A stretch of 64,000 bases of DNA from Drosophila persimilis (taxonomy: Eukaryota; Arthropoda; Insecta; Diptera; Drosophilidae): the NCBI RefSeq assembly GCF_003286085.1, contig NW_020825468.1, positions 62,001-126,000 on the forward strand, given 5' to 3'. The notes below the pieces were generated by a model that searched no databases, was not told the origin of the DNA, and saw only the letters and a list, made by a program, of their open reading frames with translations. A program made the translations under genes and the position numbers. Below are positions 21,877-32,760 of the stretch, piece by piece (the first letter of the stretch is position 1; every line of letters starts with the position of its first letter).

Positions 21877-23681
21877 TGTGACGACGCTTCGGCCGGGGTA
21901 TGCTCGTCGCGCCGGGTTCCACAGAAATTTGTTTGATCTCTGGGTGTGGTAGCTGAAAGAGAGTCTCGTGGTTCAAGAATAAGGCAGGCTGGGATCGGTA
22001 ATAAAAGAGATAGAGTTAGATTTATTGTGCTTAATGGTACAAAGTTTAGTAGTTGCGCGGGTGTTTTTTGCGGCGGGCTCGTCCTTCGGGGTCGTCCTTC
22101 GGTTGGGCCGCACGTGGCGGATGGTTGCGTGCGGGGCCGGGGAGTCGTCTGGCCGGATCGACGGAGGTCGTCTGTGCTTCGCGGGGAAGGGTGTTGCGGA
22201 GGGTTACTCCGAGGAGTGATTCTGTGGAGGAGGGTTAATGCGCTCCGAGAAGAATTAAAGGTTGCGGAGGGTTAATGCGCTCCGAGGGGGGGGTAATGTT
22301 GCGGAGGAGGAATGCGCTCCGAGGCGAATTAAATGTTGCGGAGGGTTAATGCGCTCCAAGGAGAAGTAAATGTTGCGGAGGGTGAATGCGCTCCGAGGAG
22401 AATTAATGTTGCGGAGGGTTAATGCGCTCCGAGGAGAATTACTGTTGCGGAGGGTGAATGCGCTCCGAGGAGAATTAATGTTGCGGAGGGTTAATGCGCT
22501 CCGAGGAGAAGATATGTTGCGGAGGGTTAATGCGCTCCGAGGAGAAGTAAATGTTGCGGAGGGTGAATGCGCTCCGAGGAGAATTAATGTTGCGGAGGGT
22601 TAATGCGCTCCGAGGAGAAGTAAATGTTGCGGAGGGTGAATGCGCTCCGAGGAGAAGAAATGTTGCGGAGGGTGAATGCGCTCCGAGGAGAATTAATGTT
22701 GCGGAGGGTTAATGCGCTCCGTGGAGAAGTAAATGTTGCGGAGGGTGAATGCGCTCCGAGGAGAAGAAATGTTGCGGAGGGTGAATGCGCTCCGAGGAGA
22801 ATTAATGTTGCGGAGGGTTAATGCGCTCCGAGGAGAAGTAAATGTTGCGGAGGGTGAATGCGCTCCGAGGAGAATTAATGTTGCGGAGGGTTAATGCGCT
22901 CCGAGGAGAAGAAATGTTGCGGAGGGTTAATGCGCTCCGAGGAGAAGTAAATGTTGCGGAGGGTAAATGCGCTCCGAGGAGAATTAATGTTGCGGAGGGT
23001 TAATGCGCTCCGAGGAGAAGTAAATGTTGCGGAGGGTGAATGCGCTCCGAGGAGAATTAATGTTGCGGAGGGTTAATGCGCTCCGAGGAGAAGAAATGTT
23101 GCGGAGGGTTAATGCGCTCCGAGGAGAAGTAAATGTTGCGGAGGGTGAATGCGCTCCGAGGAGAAGAAGGGAGGCGGAGGTTTAATGCACTCCGAGGAGG
23201 ATGGGAGGATCGCTGGGTCTGCTGGTGGCTGCTGCTGATGCTTACCTCTCCACTGGCCGGAGCCGAACTGATGCTGATCGCTCTGGCGGAGCTCCTTTTA
23301 TTCCCAAAACGCGGCTGATCTTACGGTCTGTCCCTAGCGCGTTGTGCTGCGGGGCCCTAACGCGTTTGCACGGGCCGGCTGATAGTGTGCCCGTTGGCGC
23401 GTGGGTTATGGCCACACTTGGTCCGGTCAGCTGGGGGTGTGCCCGTGGCTGGCTGTGCTACGGGCCCATTGGTGGGGCTCAGCTGTGGTTTGTTTGTTTG
23501 TATTGTTTGTTTATTTATATTTCTTTTATTCTGTGGCAGGTCTTCATGTATTGTCGCTTATGTTCTACTTATCCTACTAATACTTATTTTCTAATCTTCA
23601 TGGCTTGTCTTGGTGATTCTATTGAGGTTGGTTTGGTGTTTGTGGCGCCGGCGCTTGGTTTTCCTGGCGCTGGGCGTCACA
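21877..23681 (-). repeat. 3' LTR of the long-LTR element (1805 bp)
   Basis: Matches 28410-29745 across both ends, but contains a longer internal tandem array. Its inner edge is followed by CTCCCCCCTCCTTTCCC (23682-23698), the complement of the polypurine tract, which identifies it as the 3' LTR. Confidence 0.9.
22191..23203. repeat. 36-bp minisatellite inside the 3' LTR, about 27-28 units
   Basis: Units of 36 or 37 bases of the form TGTTGCGGAGGGTTAATGCG followed by CTCCGAGGAGAAG or a close variant. Sub-types with GAATTA, GAAGTAA and GAAGAA alternate, as if dimers were amplified. Because most units are 36 bases, a 12-residue peptide repeat (M-L-R-R-V-N-A-L-R-G-E-L) stays open over long stretches; this is most likely a by-product. 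Confidence 0.9.
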
Positions 23682-25427
23682 CTCCCCCCTCCTTTCCCAG
23701 TGGAGCGTTGCCGCCTGACTTTGTTGGGAATCGCTAGTTCAAATTTTTCTGGGACATTCCATTCGCCCGGGATGGTGCCTCTATGGATGGGCCTCCGGGT
23801 TTCCGGTTCTGGTGTTGGCCGCTCAGGGTTTAGGTCCAGCACGTCCCGGTCGGACTCTTCGTCTTCCATTTGTTTGGCCCAGGAAAGTTTCGGGCCTTGT
23901 TGTTCGCTGGTTTCTCGTGCCGTTTGTTCCTGTAGTTTGGCTTGGTTTGCCTAGCTGATCCTCTTTTTTGTTGGTATTACTTCCTTGTGCGTCGCTGTTT
24001 GTTCTCCTTGGGTCTTGCGTTGTCCTGCCGTGGTTTCCATTGTTATGTTCGTTTCTGCTTTCCTGGGCGCTGACACCTTTGTCCCCGATACTTTCATTCG
24101 TGAGCTGGGCGGGAGGGCGTCCGGTAGTAGTTTTGTCGCTCGGTTCTTGTGGCTGGCCCGTGCCATCCTCTCTTTGAATTTTCGGGCCGACATGTTGAAT
24201 TTCTCTTCTTTATTTTCCATTTGTCTGAAAAGGTAGAGAGAGGGCATCGTTATTGTATTTGCTTCCTCTATTTTTGCAGGTTTTAGTTGTGAGACGTGTG
24301 CCCTTAGTCTTTTGTTCGTCGTCGTATCTTGTAAGGTTATGATCACTGGGGAGGTTTGTTCGAGTACCTTACACGGGCCGGTGTATTTCGGTTCTAGTTT
24401 CGCTGTTGTCTTGTCGATCTTTTTCGATAGTGGGTGAGTTCGTACCCATACTAAGTCCCCTTTTTTTGGTTTCCATGCTCGCTTTCGCAAATTGTAATGT
24501 CTTGCTTGTTTTGCTGCTGCTTCTTCCATGTTTTGCCTGGCCATTGTTTCTGTTTGTTTCCGTTTGTCGGTGCTTTCTTGGTTTGTTTGATTGTTGAACC
24601 CTGACCCTAGTGTTACCTCGTCAAATAGGTTGCCCGGTAGTCTAAGTTCTCTCCCGAATATCAGGTATGCCGGGCTAAACCCTGTTGATTCAGACTTGCT
24701 GCTATTTATCGCTAGGGTTAGTTCGGGTAGTTGTTCGTCCCATTTGTTGTGTTTCCCTCCCGCGAATTGTCTTTAGTGTTCGGTTCGCTCGTTCGGTTGG
24801 GTTTTCTTGTGGTGTGTATGGTGCCGTGAATTGTTGGGTGATGCCCCACGTTTTCATTACCTGTTTCGTCTTTCTGCTTGTAAATTGTACGCCGTTGTCT
24901 GAGATCACTCGCTTTGGTGCACCTCCCCTCGCCAGTATTTTTTCTCTGAACGCCTTTAGGAATGCGTCCGCCGTTGCGCTTCTTGCCGGTGTGACCTCCA
25001 CCCATTTCGAAAATTTATCGATAAATACGATTAGTGCGGTGTTGCCGCGCGGCGATCTTGGCAGTGGTCCCACGAAATCGACGCATATTGTTTCCCATGG
25101 TGCGTTTGCGATTTTGGTGAGCATTTTGCCAGCCGCTGCCTGTTGCGATACCTTACATTTTTGGCAGCTTTCGCATGTTCGGACGAATCGTGTTACGTCT
25201 CTGCTTAGCCCTGGCCAAAAATATCGCAGCCTTATTCGGATTTTCGTGCGTCTGATCCCGAGATGTCCGGCGGTTGGGTTTGTGTGGTTTTCGGTTAGTA
25301 CCCTCTGTCGCTCTTGTTTTGGAACGCACAGTTTCCAGGGTTGGTCGTCTTCATCGTCTTGGCTTGGTTTGTGTCGGTATAATCGGCCGTGTTTTATGGC
25401 ATAATCCGTAGCTTCTTCTGGTGTCAT
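23591..25427 (-). pseudogene. pol: Integrase and C-terminal pol of the long-LTR element
   Basis: The zinc-binding domain (H-T-N-P-T-A-G-H-L-G ... C-E-S-C-Q-K-C) and core are in one frame at 24702-25427: Asp in I-C-V-D-F-V-G-P-L, Asp in V-I-S-D-N-G-V-Q-F and Glu in N-P-T-E-R-A-N-R-T. A frameshift near 24780 leads to the C-terminal domain (23951-24544, K-K-G-D-L-V-W-V-R-T, K-Y-T-G-P-C-K-V). That frame meets a TAG at 23951 and then stays open to 23591, past the polypurine tract into the LTR, encoding an acidic, proline-rich tail. A TAG near 25441 separates integrase from RNase H. Confidence 0.85.
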
Positions 25428-25935
25428 CTCTACTTGGTTCTATTTGTTTTGATACCAAGCGCATTCTACGATTTCTGCTATTCGGGTTTCTTCGCGTGGT
25501 AAGCGGGAGAGTCCGTCCGCCACTGCGTTCAGCTTGCCTTTCCGATATCGTATTTCGAATGAGAACGGTTGCAGTCCCTACTCGTCCGGATGGGCTTTCG
25601 ATGGAATTTAACCATTTGAGGGCTAGGTGATCCGTAACTACGATAAATTGGTAGCCTTCTAGGTACATCCTCATCTTGTGTATCCCCCAGTAGATGGCTA
25701 GGCATTCTTTTTCTGTTGCGGAGTAATTCGTTTCCTCGCTTTTGAGCTTGCGGCTTGCGTAGGAAATTACATGTTCTCCGTCTGCATCTTCCTGGGTCAA
25801 CACTGCTCCTAGGCCGCAGTCGCTTGCGTCTGTTTGCAGTATGAATGTTTTCCTGAAGTCCGGGCATGCTAATATTGGCGCTTTCGTTAGACACAGCTTT
25901 AGGTCTTGGATCTGTTCTCCTGTGCTTCGCCCCAC
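25428..25935 (-). pseudogene. pol: RNase H of the long-LTR element
   Basis: The frame carries L-Q-T-D-A-S-D-C-G-L-G-A-V-L-T-Q, S-A-T-E-K-E-C-L-A-I-Y-W and V-V-T-D-H-L-A-L-K-W-L. After S-P-S-G-R the frame shifts (about 25570), and the closing A-V-A-D-x-L-S-R-type region is in another frame. It also overlaps the reverse transcriptase frame at 25899-25935 in a different phase. Confidence 0.85.
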
Positions 25936-27503
25936 TCAAATTTTTGCCCCTTTTTGAGAAGGTCTTGTAGTGCTTTTGCCCGTTCGGTGTACGCTGGTAC
26001 GAATCTGCGGTACCAAGACGCCAGGCCCAAAAAACTATGCAGTTGTTTCAGTGTAGTTGGTGCGGTGAGTTCTTTAATGGCCGCTACTTTATCTGGGTCT
26101 GTGTGAATTCCTTCCTCGCTTACCATGTGTCCTAGGTATTTCAGTTTCTTTTGAAAGAAATGACATTTTGCTGCGTTAATGCGTAGGTTTGCTGTCCGTA
26201 GCCGTTCGAATACCGTTTTTAGTTTTTGCATGTGTTCCACTTTCGTCCGCCCAATTACGATTATGTCGTCTAGGTATGCGAAAGCGAATGGTTCCATGTC
26301 CGGTCCGATTACCGAGTCTAGGGCTCTTTGGAACGTAGCCGGTGCTGTTGCGAGTCCGAATGGCATGACCTTCCATTGGTACAATCCTCGCCCTGGAGCT
26401 GTAAAGGCTGTGTAGGGTCGGCTCTGTTTTTCCATTGGGATTTGCCAATACCCTGACTTTAAGTCGAGCGTGCTAATGTATTTAGCCTCTTTAAGCTGAT
26501 TTAGAATAAAGTCCATCCGTGGTAGTGGGTATGCGTCCTTCTCTGTTTTTTCGTTTAACAGTCGGTAATCCACGCAGACCCTCCAATCTCCGGTTTTCTT
26601 TTTTATGAGAACAATCGGCGAGCTGTATGGGCTGTGTGATGGTTCTATTAGATCTTGCTTTATGAGCTCGTTGATCTCTTTGTTGATGATTTCCATTTGT
26701 GCTGGGTTTCTTGGGTAATACCTCTGTTTGACTGGTCTGTCATCTTTCAGGAATATCCGATGTTTCGTAACATTGCTCACCCCTTCCAGCGTGTTGGATT
26801 TTTGTACCTCTGTTTTAATCCATTTTTCGATTTCTTCGTCCGTCGGTTCTGTTACTGAGTTTCTTGCGTTTTCCTCCTTTCTGTTTGGGTTTGGTTCCCC
26901 GTTGAAGTTTACCGTGGCTTCTCCACACGTTATTGATGTGCCTGCATCCTTTAAAAATTCCATTCCTAGTATGGGGGTATCTGGGACCCCTGTCATGATT
27001 AGGAATGATTGGTTGGTCTCTTTTCCCCCTAGTTCTACCGTTAGTTGGATTCTCCGTGTTGTTCTCCGAGTGCTTCCATCCGCTAGCCGGATTAATCTGT
27101 TTTCCACTCCTTCGATACCATCCTCTTTTAGTTTTTCGGCCGTCTTTTCGTTTATCATGCATCTTGTTGCCCCTGTATCGATGATTACATCCATCAGTTG
27201 TGATCCGATCCTGGCCCGTCCTAAAAGCTGGTTCTTGTTAAATATTAGTTGTGTGTTGTCCCGCTCTGCTGGTTTTGGGCCACAGGAGGTTCGCGGGTTG
27301 TTCCTGCGCCCTGTGTGTTTTCCGTTTGTTTTCTGCAGCAGTCTATTGTGCGTACTCCTTGTTTGTTGCAGGTCCAGCAGTACAGTACGGGTTCCCTGTT
27401 GCATGTTCGGGCCTCGTGCCCATAGTTGCCACATCTTTGGCATTTCCTTTGTCGGTATTGGGCCCTTTGCCAAGCTGGCTGGTCGTTTTGTGGATAGTTC
27501 CAT
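25899..27503 (-). pseudogene. pol: Protease and reverse transcriptase of the long-LTR element
   Basis: A 534-codon frame. The protease has D-V-I-I-D-T-G-A-T-R near residue 110 and the closing I-L-G-M-E-F-L. Reverse transcriptase has W-R-V-C-V-D-Y-R-L-L-N, first Asp in [24 protein letters not shown] and second motif F-A-Y-L-D-D-I-I-V-I. Both catalytic sites are intact. It overlaps gag in another frame (27245-27503), consistent with frameshift expression, and runs out of frame at its end near 25920. Confidence 0.9.
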
Positions 27504-28357
27504 TGCCGCCCTGTAATTTTTGAGAGTCCGGCATCTGTCTCAATTTTTTCGAATTCCTCTGTGATGATCATGAATTCTGACAGCGTTTGGAATTCTCTCC
27601 TCTTCAAGTATAATTTAAGCGGCAGCCGGCAGTTCTGGTATATTATTTCCAGTTTTTCCTGCTCTGTGTAGGTTCCGAACCTCATTAACTTCCTTATTTC
27701 TTGGATATAGTCTCGAACTGGTTCTGTTTCCTCTTGTTTTCGCTCTGCCACTTGTTTTGCCAGCTCCTCTTGGTATCTGGGGGATATGAAGTTCTCTTTT
27801 AGTCCGACCTTTGCATCCTCCCATGATGTGATTGGCGCTGGTTTTGTGTGCCACCAGTCTAGTGCGCTTTCTTCCAGGATTATCGGCATTGCGAATACGA
27901 GGTGGTCCGGTTCTACCCCGTAGGTTTCTGGTAATTCCTCCATCCTGCTCAGGAATTCTAGCAGCTCTCCTTTTCCTGTAAAGATCAGGTCCCACTTGCG
28001 TATTTTTTCTATTATCGCTACTGATTCTGGCGATCCTTTCTTTATTTGTTTTGGAAATAGGGATTTCTTCCTGCCTGTCCTGGTCTCCCCTTGGCTCTCT
28101 TCCATTGTTGGTTTTTGTGGTCCTCCTTTTGGTGACTGTTGCCTTGGGCTCTTGGTTCTCGGGCTTTTTCCTCGTGTTTGGGTATTTGCTAGTTGTTCTA
28201 GCCTCTCTCGCATATGTATTGGGAGGTCTGTTCTCTCTGAAAATTGTAGTAGTTGTTTCTTTTGGGTTTCTAGTCCCTCCAGTTTCTCCAATCCGAATTC
28301 TTCGCAATAGTTTTGCAACTCCAGTTTCGTTGCTTGGTTTATCCATTGTTTTGCCAT
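27245..28357 (-). CDS. gag: Gag of the long-LTR element, apparently intact
   Basis: 370-codon uninterrupted frame from an ATG 52 bases inside the primer site. It has an acidic, helical N-terminus, a basic linker rich in R, K and P (residues 55-90), a retrotransposon gag domain near residues 110-270 (D-W-W-H-T-K, W-E-D-A-K, Y-I-Q-E-I-R-K-L) and, at the C-terminus, C-Q-R-C-G-N-Y-G-H-E-A-R-T-C, a standard CCHC knuckle, plus a second Cys cluster. The length is usual for Ty3/gypsy Gag. It is one of only two full-length Gag frames in the window. Confidence 0.8.
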   Translation of the reverse strand: MAKQWINQATKLELQNYCEEFGLEKLEGLETQKKQLLQFSERTDLPIHMRERLEQLANTQTRGKSPRTKSPRQQSPKGGPQKPTMEESQGETRTGRKKSLFPKQIKKGSPESVAIIEKIRKWDLIFTGKGELLEFLSRMEELPETYGVEPDHLVFAMPIILEESALDWWHTKPAPITSWEDAKVGLKENFISPRYQEELAKQVAERKQEETEPVRDYIQEIRKLMRFGTYTEQEKLEIIYQNCRLPLKLYLKRREFQTLSEFMIITEEFEKIETDAGLSKITGRQWNYPQNDQPAWQRAQYRQRKCQRCGNYGHEARTCNREPVLYCWTCNKQGVRTIDCCRKQTENTQGAGTTREPPVAQNQQSGTTHN

Positions 28358-28393
28358 CTTGACTTTGAGATTATGTTTCTTATGCTACCACAA

Positions 28394-28408
28394 CCTGCTC
28401 GGGCGCCA
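28394..28408 (-). promoter_or_regulatory. Primer-binding site, tRNA-Lys-like
   Basis: The minus strand reads TGGCGCCCGAGCAGG one base inside the 5' LTR. It differs by one base from the complement of the tRNA-Lys(UUU) 3' end (A in place of the G after CCGA). Similarity ends after 15 bases. Confidence 0.7.
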
Positions 28409-28409
28409 C

Positions 28410-29745
28410 TGTGACGACGCTTCGGCCGGGGTATGCTCGTCGCGCCGGGTTCCACAGAAATTTGTTTGATCTCTGGGTGTGGTAGCTGAAAGAGAGTCTC
28501 GTGGTTCAAGAATAAGGCAGGCTGGGATCGGTAATAAAAGAGATAGAGTTAGATTTATTGTGCTTAATGGTACAAAGTTTAGTAGTTGCGCGGGTGTTTT
28601 TTGCGGCGGGCTCGTCCTTCGGGGTCGTCCTTCGGTTGGGCCGCACGTGGCGGATGGTTGCGTGCAGCCGGGGAGTCGTCTGGCCGGATCGACGGAGGTC
28701 GTCTGTGCTTCGCGGGGAAGGGTGTTGCGGAGGGTTACTGCGCTCCGAGGAGTGATTCTGTGGAGGAGGGTTAATGCGCTCCGAGAAGAATTAAAGGTTG
28801 CGGAGGGTTAATGCGCTCCGAGGGGGGGGTAATGTTGCGGAGGACGAATGCGCTCCGAGGCGAATTAAATGTTGCGGAGGGTTAATGCGCTCCGAGGAGA
28901 AGTAAATGTTGCGGAGGGTGAATGCGCTCCGAGGAGAATTAATGTTGCGGAGGGTTAATGCGCTCCGAGGAGAATTTCTGTTGCGGAGGGTTAATGCGCT
29001 CCGAGAAGAAGTAAATGTTGCGGAGGGTGAATGCGCTCCGAGGTGAATTAATGTTGCGGAGGGTTAATGCGCTCCGAGGAGAAGTAAATGTTGCGGAGGG
29101 TGAATGCGCTCCGAGGACAATTAATGTTGCGGAGGGTTAATGCGCTCCGAGGAGAAGAAATGTTGCGGAGGGTTATTGCGCGCCGAGGAGAAGTAAATGT
29201 TGCGGAGGGTGAATGCGCTCCGAGGAGAAGAAGGGAGGCGGAGGTTTAATGCACTCCGAGGAGGATGGGAGGATCGCTGGGTCTGCTGGTGGCTGCTGCT
29301 GATGCTTACCTCTCCACTGGCCGGAGCCGAACTGATGCTGATCGCTCTGGCGGAGCTCCTTTTATTCCCAAAACGCGGCTGATCTTACGGTCTGTCCCTA
29401 GCGCGTTGTGCTGCGGGGCCCTAACGCGTTTGCACGGGCCGGCTGATAGTGTGCCCGTTGGCGCGTGGGTTATGGCCACACTTGGTCCGGTCAGCTGGGG
29501 GTGTGCCCGTGGCTGGCTGTGCTACGGGCCCATTGGTGGGGCTCAGCTGTGGTTTGTTTGTTTGTATTGTTTGTTTATTTATATTTCTTTTATTCTGTGG
29601 CAGGTCTTCATGTATTGTCGCTTATGTTCTACTTATCCTACTAATACTTATTTTCTAATCTTCATGACTTGTCTTGGTGATTCTATTGAGGTTGGTTTGG
29701 TGTTTGTGGCGCCGGCGCTTGGTTTTCCTGGCGCTGGGCGTCACA
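28410..29745 (-). repeat. 5' LTR of the long-LTR element (1336 bp)
   Basis: Same ends and unique parts as 21877-23681, but 469 bases shorter because of a shorter tandem array. A few small indels also differ, for example GCGTGCAGCC against GCGTGCGGGGCC. Confidence 0.9.
28722..29267. repeat. 36-bp minisatellite inside the 5' LTR, about 15 units
   Basis: Same unit as at 22191-23203. The outer units match the outer units of the other array, so the difference of about 13 units is internal. Confidence 0.9.
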
Positions 29746-29749
29746 TCTT

Positions 29750-31240
29750 TTTACATAATCTATACGTCTTTACGTCTATAATAATTGCAAAATGCAATAA
29801 ATCGTCTAGCGCTGTCCGCATCATGTGGGACTGGATAGTTTTTGATTACGTCATATTTCTTGTCATCTGGCAAGATTCCTTTATCTATGCATTTATGACC
29901 AAGAAAGGTCACTTCATGCATAAAAAATGAACATTTTTGTGTATGTAATTTTAGGTTGTGTTTCCTACATATCTCAAAAATATCTGTTAAGTTTTTAAGC
30001 ATATGTTTTTCGGAACAACCCATGACTATTAGATCGTCCATATACAGGAAGGCTTGCAAAGCTTCAAGTCCAGAGAATGCCAGCCATTGCTCGTTGAAAA
30101 AGACGTTATATTTCGCGAACTTTCTTCTAGTTCGATTTGATGAAAACCTGACATTAAGTCAAGGCATGAGAAATACTTTGCTCTACCTAGTTGATCCAAA
30201 ATGTCATCAATTCTAGGTAGTGGAAATTTGTCGGCCAGGAGTTTTTTGTTTATTTGACGATAGTCAACTACTAATCGCCATTTCTTTTGTTCTGAACCCG
30301 GAAGAGCTTTCTTTAGGACAAGTAGAAGTGGGCTGTTGTATTCTGATACGGATGGTTCGACAATATTGTCGTTGATTAATTTTCCTACTTGTTTTTTAAT
30401 TTCGTCAACTTGGCTATGCGGGCTTCGATAGTTCTTTATATATATATCCCTCAATCTCAATTTCTGTTTATAAAAATTATTTGTTGTGATTGATTCGGTT
30501 TCAAGCCCGAATACGTCACTAAAATTGGTGCATAGTTTAGTTAATTGCTTCTTGAATTGTACTGGGAAATGTTTGCATAATTCAGCTATGACAGTTTTTT
30601 CTCGGATTTTTTGAGTTGTTTGAATTACCTTGTAATTCGAAAGTGATTCATATTGTATGTTATTTATATGTACTAATTGGTTGGTACTGGTTGTATTCAG
30701 CAATCGGACAAATGTATTATTTTTTGAAGTTATTGTATTTGCTATATAAATACCAGGTTGAATTTCCTGGTTTGGGAGTAATATGGTTTCTATATCGGAC
30801 GTTAATTCTATTTTTCTGACAACTTGTGATCTTGCTGGTAGGAGAATTGTATTGTTACCAGAACTGTATGTTATTGGAACATACATTTTAATTTTTATAT
30901 TATTTGGTCGTATTATTAACCAATCCTCTGCAGGTTTTAAGTCTATTAGGCAGTTTAATTCTTTTATGAAATCAATGCCTATTGTTCCATCACACGGAAT
31001 TGCAAAATTCTGATTAACTAAATGGAAATTGTGTGGAATTATGTACTTATCTGTATGTAGCTCTATTAGGGCAAGGCCTTGGGATGTTATTATACCTTCC
31101 CCTATTCCTTGAATATCTATTTTATTTTTTTTTTGAATGTCGTTAAAGACATCTGAATTTTCTTTTAATAGTGATATATTGGCACCTGTATCTATAAGGA
31201 ATGTAAGTTGTTTTCCTGTTTTAGAATTGAGGAATGCCAC
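29750..31240 (-). pseudogene. pol: 412/mdg1-like protease and reverse transcriptase
   Basis: The frame from 31240 has the protease site F-L-I-D-T-G-A-N-I-S near residue 16, then reverse transcriptase W-R-L-V-V-D-Y-R-Q-I-N and the first Asp in S-C-L-D-L-M-S-G-F-H-Q-I. Just after this a deletion of about two dozen codons with frameshift (near 30090) removes the region before the second motif, which reappears as F-L-Y-M-D-D-L-I-V-M in the frame at 29760-30059. Further small deletions occur near 29765, close to the insertion of the long-LTR element. Confidence 0.85.
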
Positions 31241-31284
31241 GAATATATTGAGATTGAGGTTGATTGTGTCAACCGCTGGATTTT

Positions 31285-32225
31285 TTAATTTAGTGTATCT
31301 AAAGGATCTTGGGAGTGTCCCGAAGCTGTCTGGGTAACACGAACATTGTTCTGTCGTGTGTTTCCATTGCTATTGTATCTTTGGTTGTTATAGGTTCCAC
31401 CGTTATTACGGTTATTTCCCCTATAGCCAACACGACCTCTATTGTTATTATAACTATTGTTGTTGTAAATATGGTTGTGGTTGTAACCACGACCATTTCC
31501 TCCACCACGATAGTTACCTCGAAAGTTACTACCGCGGTAGACTTGTCCTTGTCTGGTGTACAATATTGAACTTGCACTACCAGTCATCTCTGTACTACAC
31601 TGTATATATTTTGTACCGGCATCATCTGTTTTGCCTTTTTGGCATACTTTTGCCATTTTAGCCTTTATAACATCTGATGACTCTACGACAATAGTGTCTT
31701 GCAATTTCTTTATTATTGCGTTAATGGTGGTTTCATCTTGTATTTTATACAATGTAGTTCCTGTTACTTTTGATTTAATTACGTCTATAGCTAAATTTTC
31801 GTATGGTCCTTTCGTTAGATTGACCAATTTGACTGCCGTAATGAATCTTTGTAAATGGAGTTTTTGTCCATTAAATTCCGGAATGGCGTGCGAAATATCT
31901 TTGATATATGCCCGTAGGGCAATTGTTTCGTCTGCCATTGTGGTTGGTTCTTGCCCAACCACGCTGTTTGCTGAACTAGTCGACGGTTTGTCGTCGTTTA
32001 CCGGATGGTTCGATCTATTTGATCGAGAATCGTCTTCCGATATGATGATAATATTTTTTACATTCGGGGGCCTGGGACTTATTGGCCTTGTTTTGAAGGT
32101 TTGGTATGTGCATGTCTAGATTGAGTTTTTCTCTAACGAATACTAATCGTTCCCTTAGACGTTTGAAAACGTCTGTAGCTTGAAACCAATGTATATCAGT
32201 AACTCTTTGTTTGTTCTCTAGAAAA
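31285..32225 (-). pseudogene. gag: 412/mdg1-like Gag, 5' truncated
   Basis: The 225-codon frame from 31962 has helical capsid-like sequence (I-P-E-F-N-G-Q-K-L-H-L-Q-R-F) and a C-terminus rich in N, G, R and Y with repeated N-N-N and R-G motifs, as in 412 and mdg1 Gag, without a CCHC knuckle. Upstream coding continues at 32015-32225 in another frame and is cut by an ISY fragment. The start codon and leader are missing. Confidence 0.8.
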
Positions 32226-32581
32226 TCAAAATTTCGCCCCACCCCCTTCCGCCCCCACAAAGGACGAAAATCTGTTGCATCCACAATATTACACATTCGA
32301 GAAAACTAAAAACGCAGAATCATAGAGAACGACCATATCTATCAGATTGCTGAATCTGGATCAGATCAGATCATTTTTATAGCCAAAAGGAACAAATCAA
32401 TTTGCACTGGCTACGCAGCGTCCGACGTCACGCTCAGACTGATTTTCTGTCTTTCTCGCACGCACTCTTTGTCGTGTCGTTTAATATTAGCGGCGTCTGC
32501 CGGAGGGGAGCCATACTGACTTAGTATCGGGTATAACTGTAGAGTTGCGGTGTCCGCAGCAACTCACAACGTTCCCCCTCG
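32226..32581 (+). mobile_element. ISY fragment, copy 3 (3' third only)
   Basis: Begins inside the element at TCAAAATTTCGCC and runs to the normal 3' end CCCCCTCGT, including the inner subterminal repeat and the hairpin. The 5' two thirds are missing. The left neighbour is the broken gag of the 412/mdg1-like element, so a deletion or recombination joined them. Confidence 0.85.
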
Positions 32582-32760
32582 TTTCATTACTCTGTCTGCT
32601 GCTGAAACGCGGTGGCTAGAGTTGCTTGTTTTGCTCAAAAAAAACGCAGATAGGGAGATCATTAGCGAAGAAGAAGCAATGAATCTACCCTACACCAAAA
32701 AGAAGCGACTTATCAGTGCTAGGTATTTCGATTATAGGTCTATTATAGGTATATTATAGA
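32582..32760 (+). pseudogene. Autonomous Helitron fragment (Rep N-terminal region), copy A
   Basis: The plus-strand frame reads T-L-S-A-A-E-T-R-W-L-E-L-L, then E-E-E-A-M-N-L-P-Y-T-K-K-K-R-L-I and A-R-Y-F-D-Y-R. This is the conserved stretch ahead of the HUH nuclease motif in animal Helitron replicase-helicase proteins. It ends where BEL/Pao reverse transcriptase begins. The same fragment is at 44065-44245 and, inverted, at about 36880-36995. Confidence 0.75.

Larger units (their letters stand above)
21877..29745 (-). mobile_element. Long-LTR Ty3/gypsy element (Osvaldo/Ulysses-like)
   Basis: Complete structure on the minus strand: LTRs at 21877-23681 and 28410-29745 with TGTGACG..CGTCACA ends, a tRNA-Lys-like primer site, gag, protease, reverse transcriptase, RNase H, integrase and a polypurine tract. 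TCTT flanks both sides (21873-21876 and 29746-29749), a 4-bp target duplication. Very long LTRs and the N-P-T-E-R-A-N-R-T integrase motif recall Ulysses and Osvaldo; this family assignment is tentative. Several frameshifts and stops make pol non-functional. Confidence 0.9.
4350..32225 (-). mobile_element. 412/mdg1-like LTR retrotransposon, outer element of the nest
   Basis: The outermost element of the nest, on the minus strand. Its own parts are a 3' LTR (4350-4859), a 3' leader (4860-4962 and 19840-19989), integrase, RNase H, reverse transcriptase, protease and an N/G/R-rich Gag, ending at 32225 where an ISY fragment begins. The sequence is split by an errantivirus (4963-19839) and a long-LTR gypsy element (21877-29745). 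The LTR starts TGTAGTATG on its own strand, like 412 and mdg1. The 5' LTR and the gag start are missing, so the element is 5' truncated. Confidence 0.8.

Noticed and set aside
22191-23203. CRISPR-like regular repeats
   Set aside because: The units are contiguous without unique spacers, lie inside a retrotransposon LTR of a eukaryote and recur in the partner LTR. It is a minisatellite.
23201-23737. Plus-strand frames of 178 codons and similar in the long LTR (also 29265-29930)
   Set aside because: They lie antisense within the LTR, with low-complexity composition and no domain.
24685-25404. Long plus-strand frames antisense to integrase and reverse transcriptase (also 26728-27516)
   Set aside because: They are shadows of the real minus-strand pol frames, which carry all catalytic motifs.
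32226-32582. 5' LTR of the 412/mdg1-like element expected at the right edge of the nest
   Set aside because: Searched by eye for the 4350-4859 sequence; only ISY sequence follows the broken gag, so the LTR is absent from this window.
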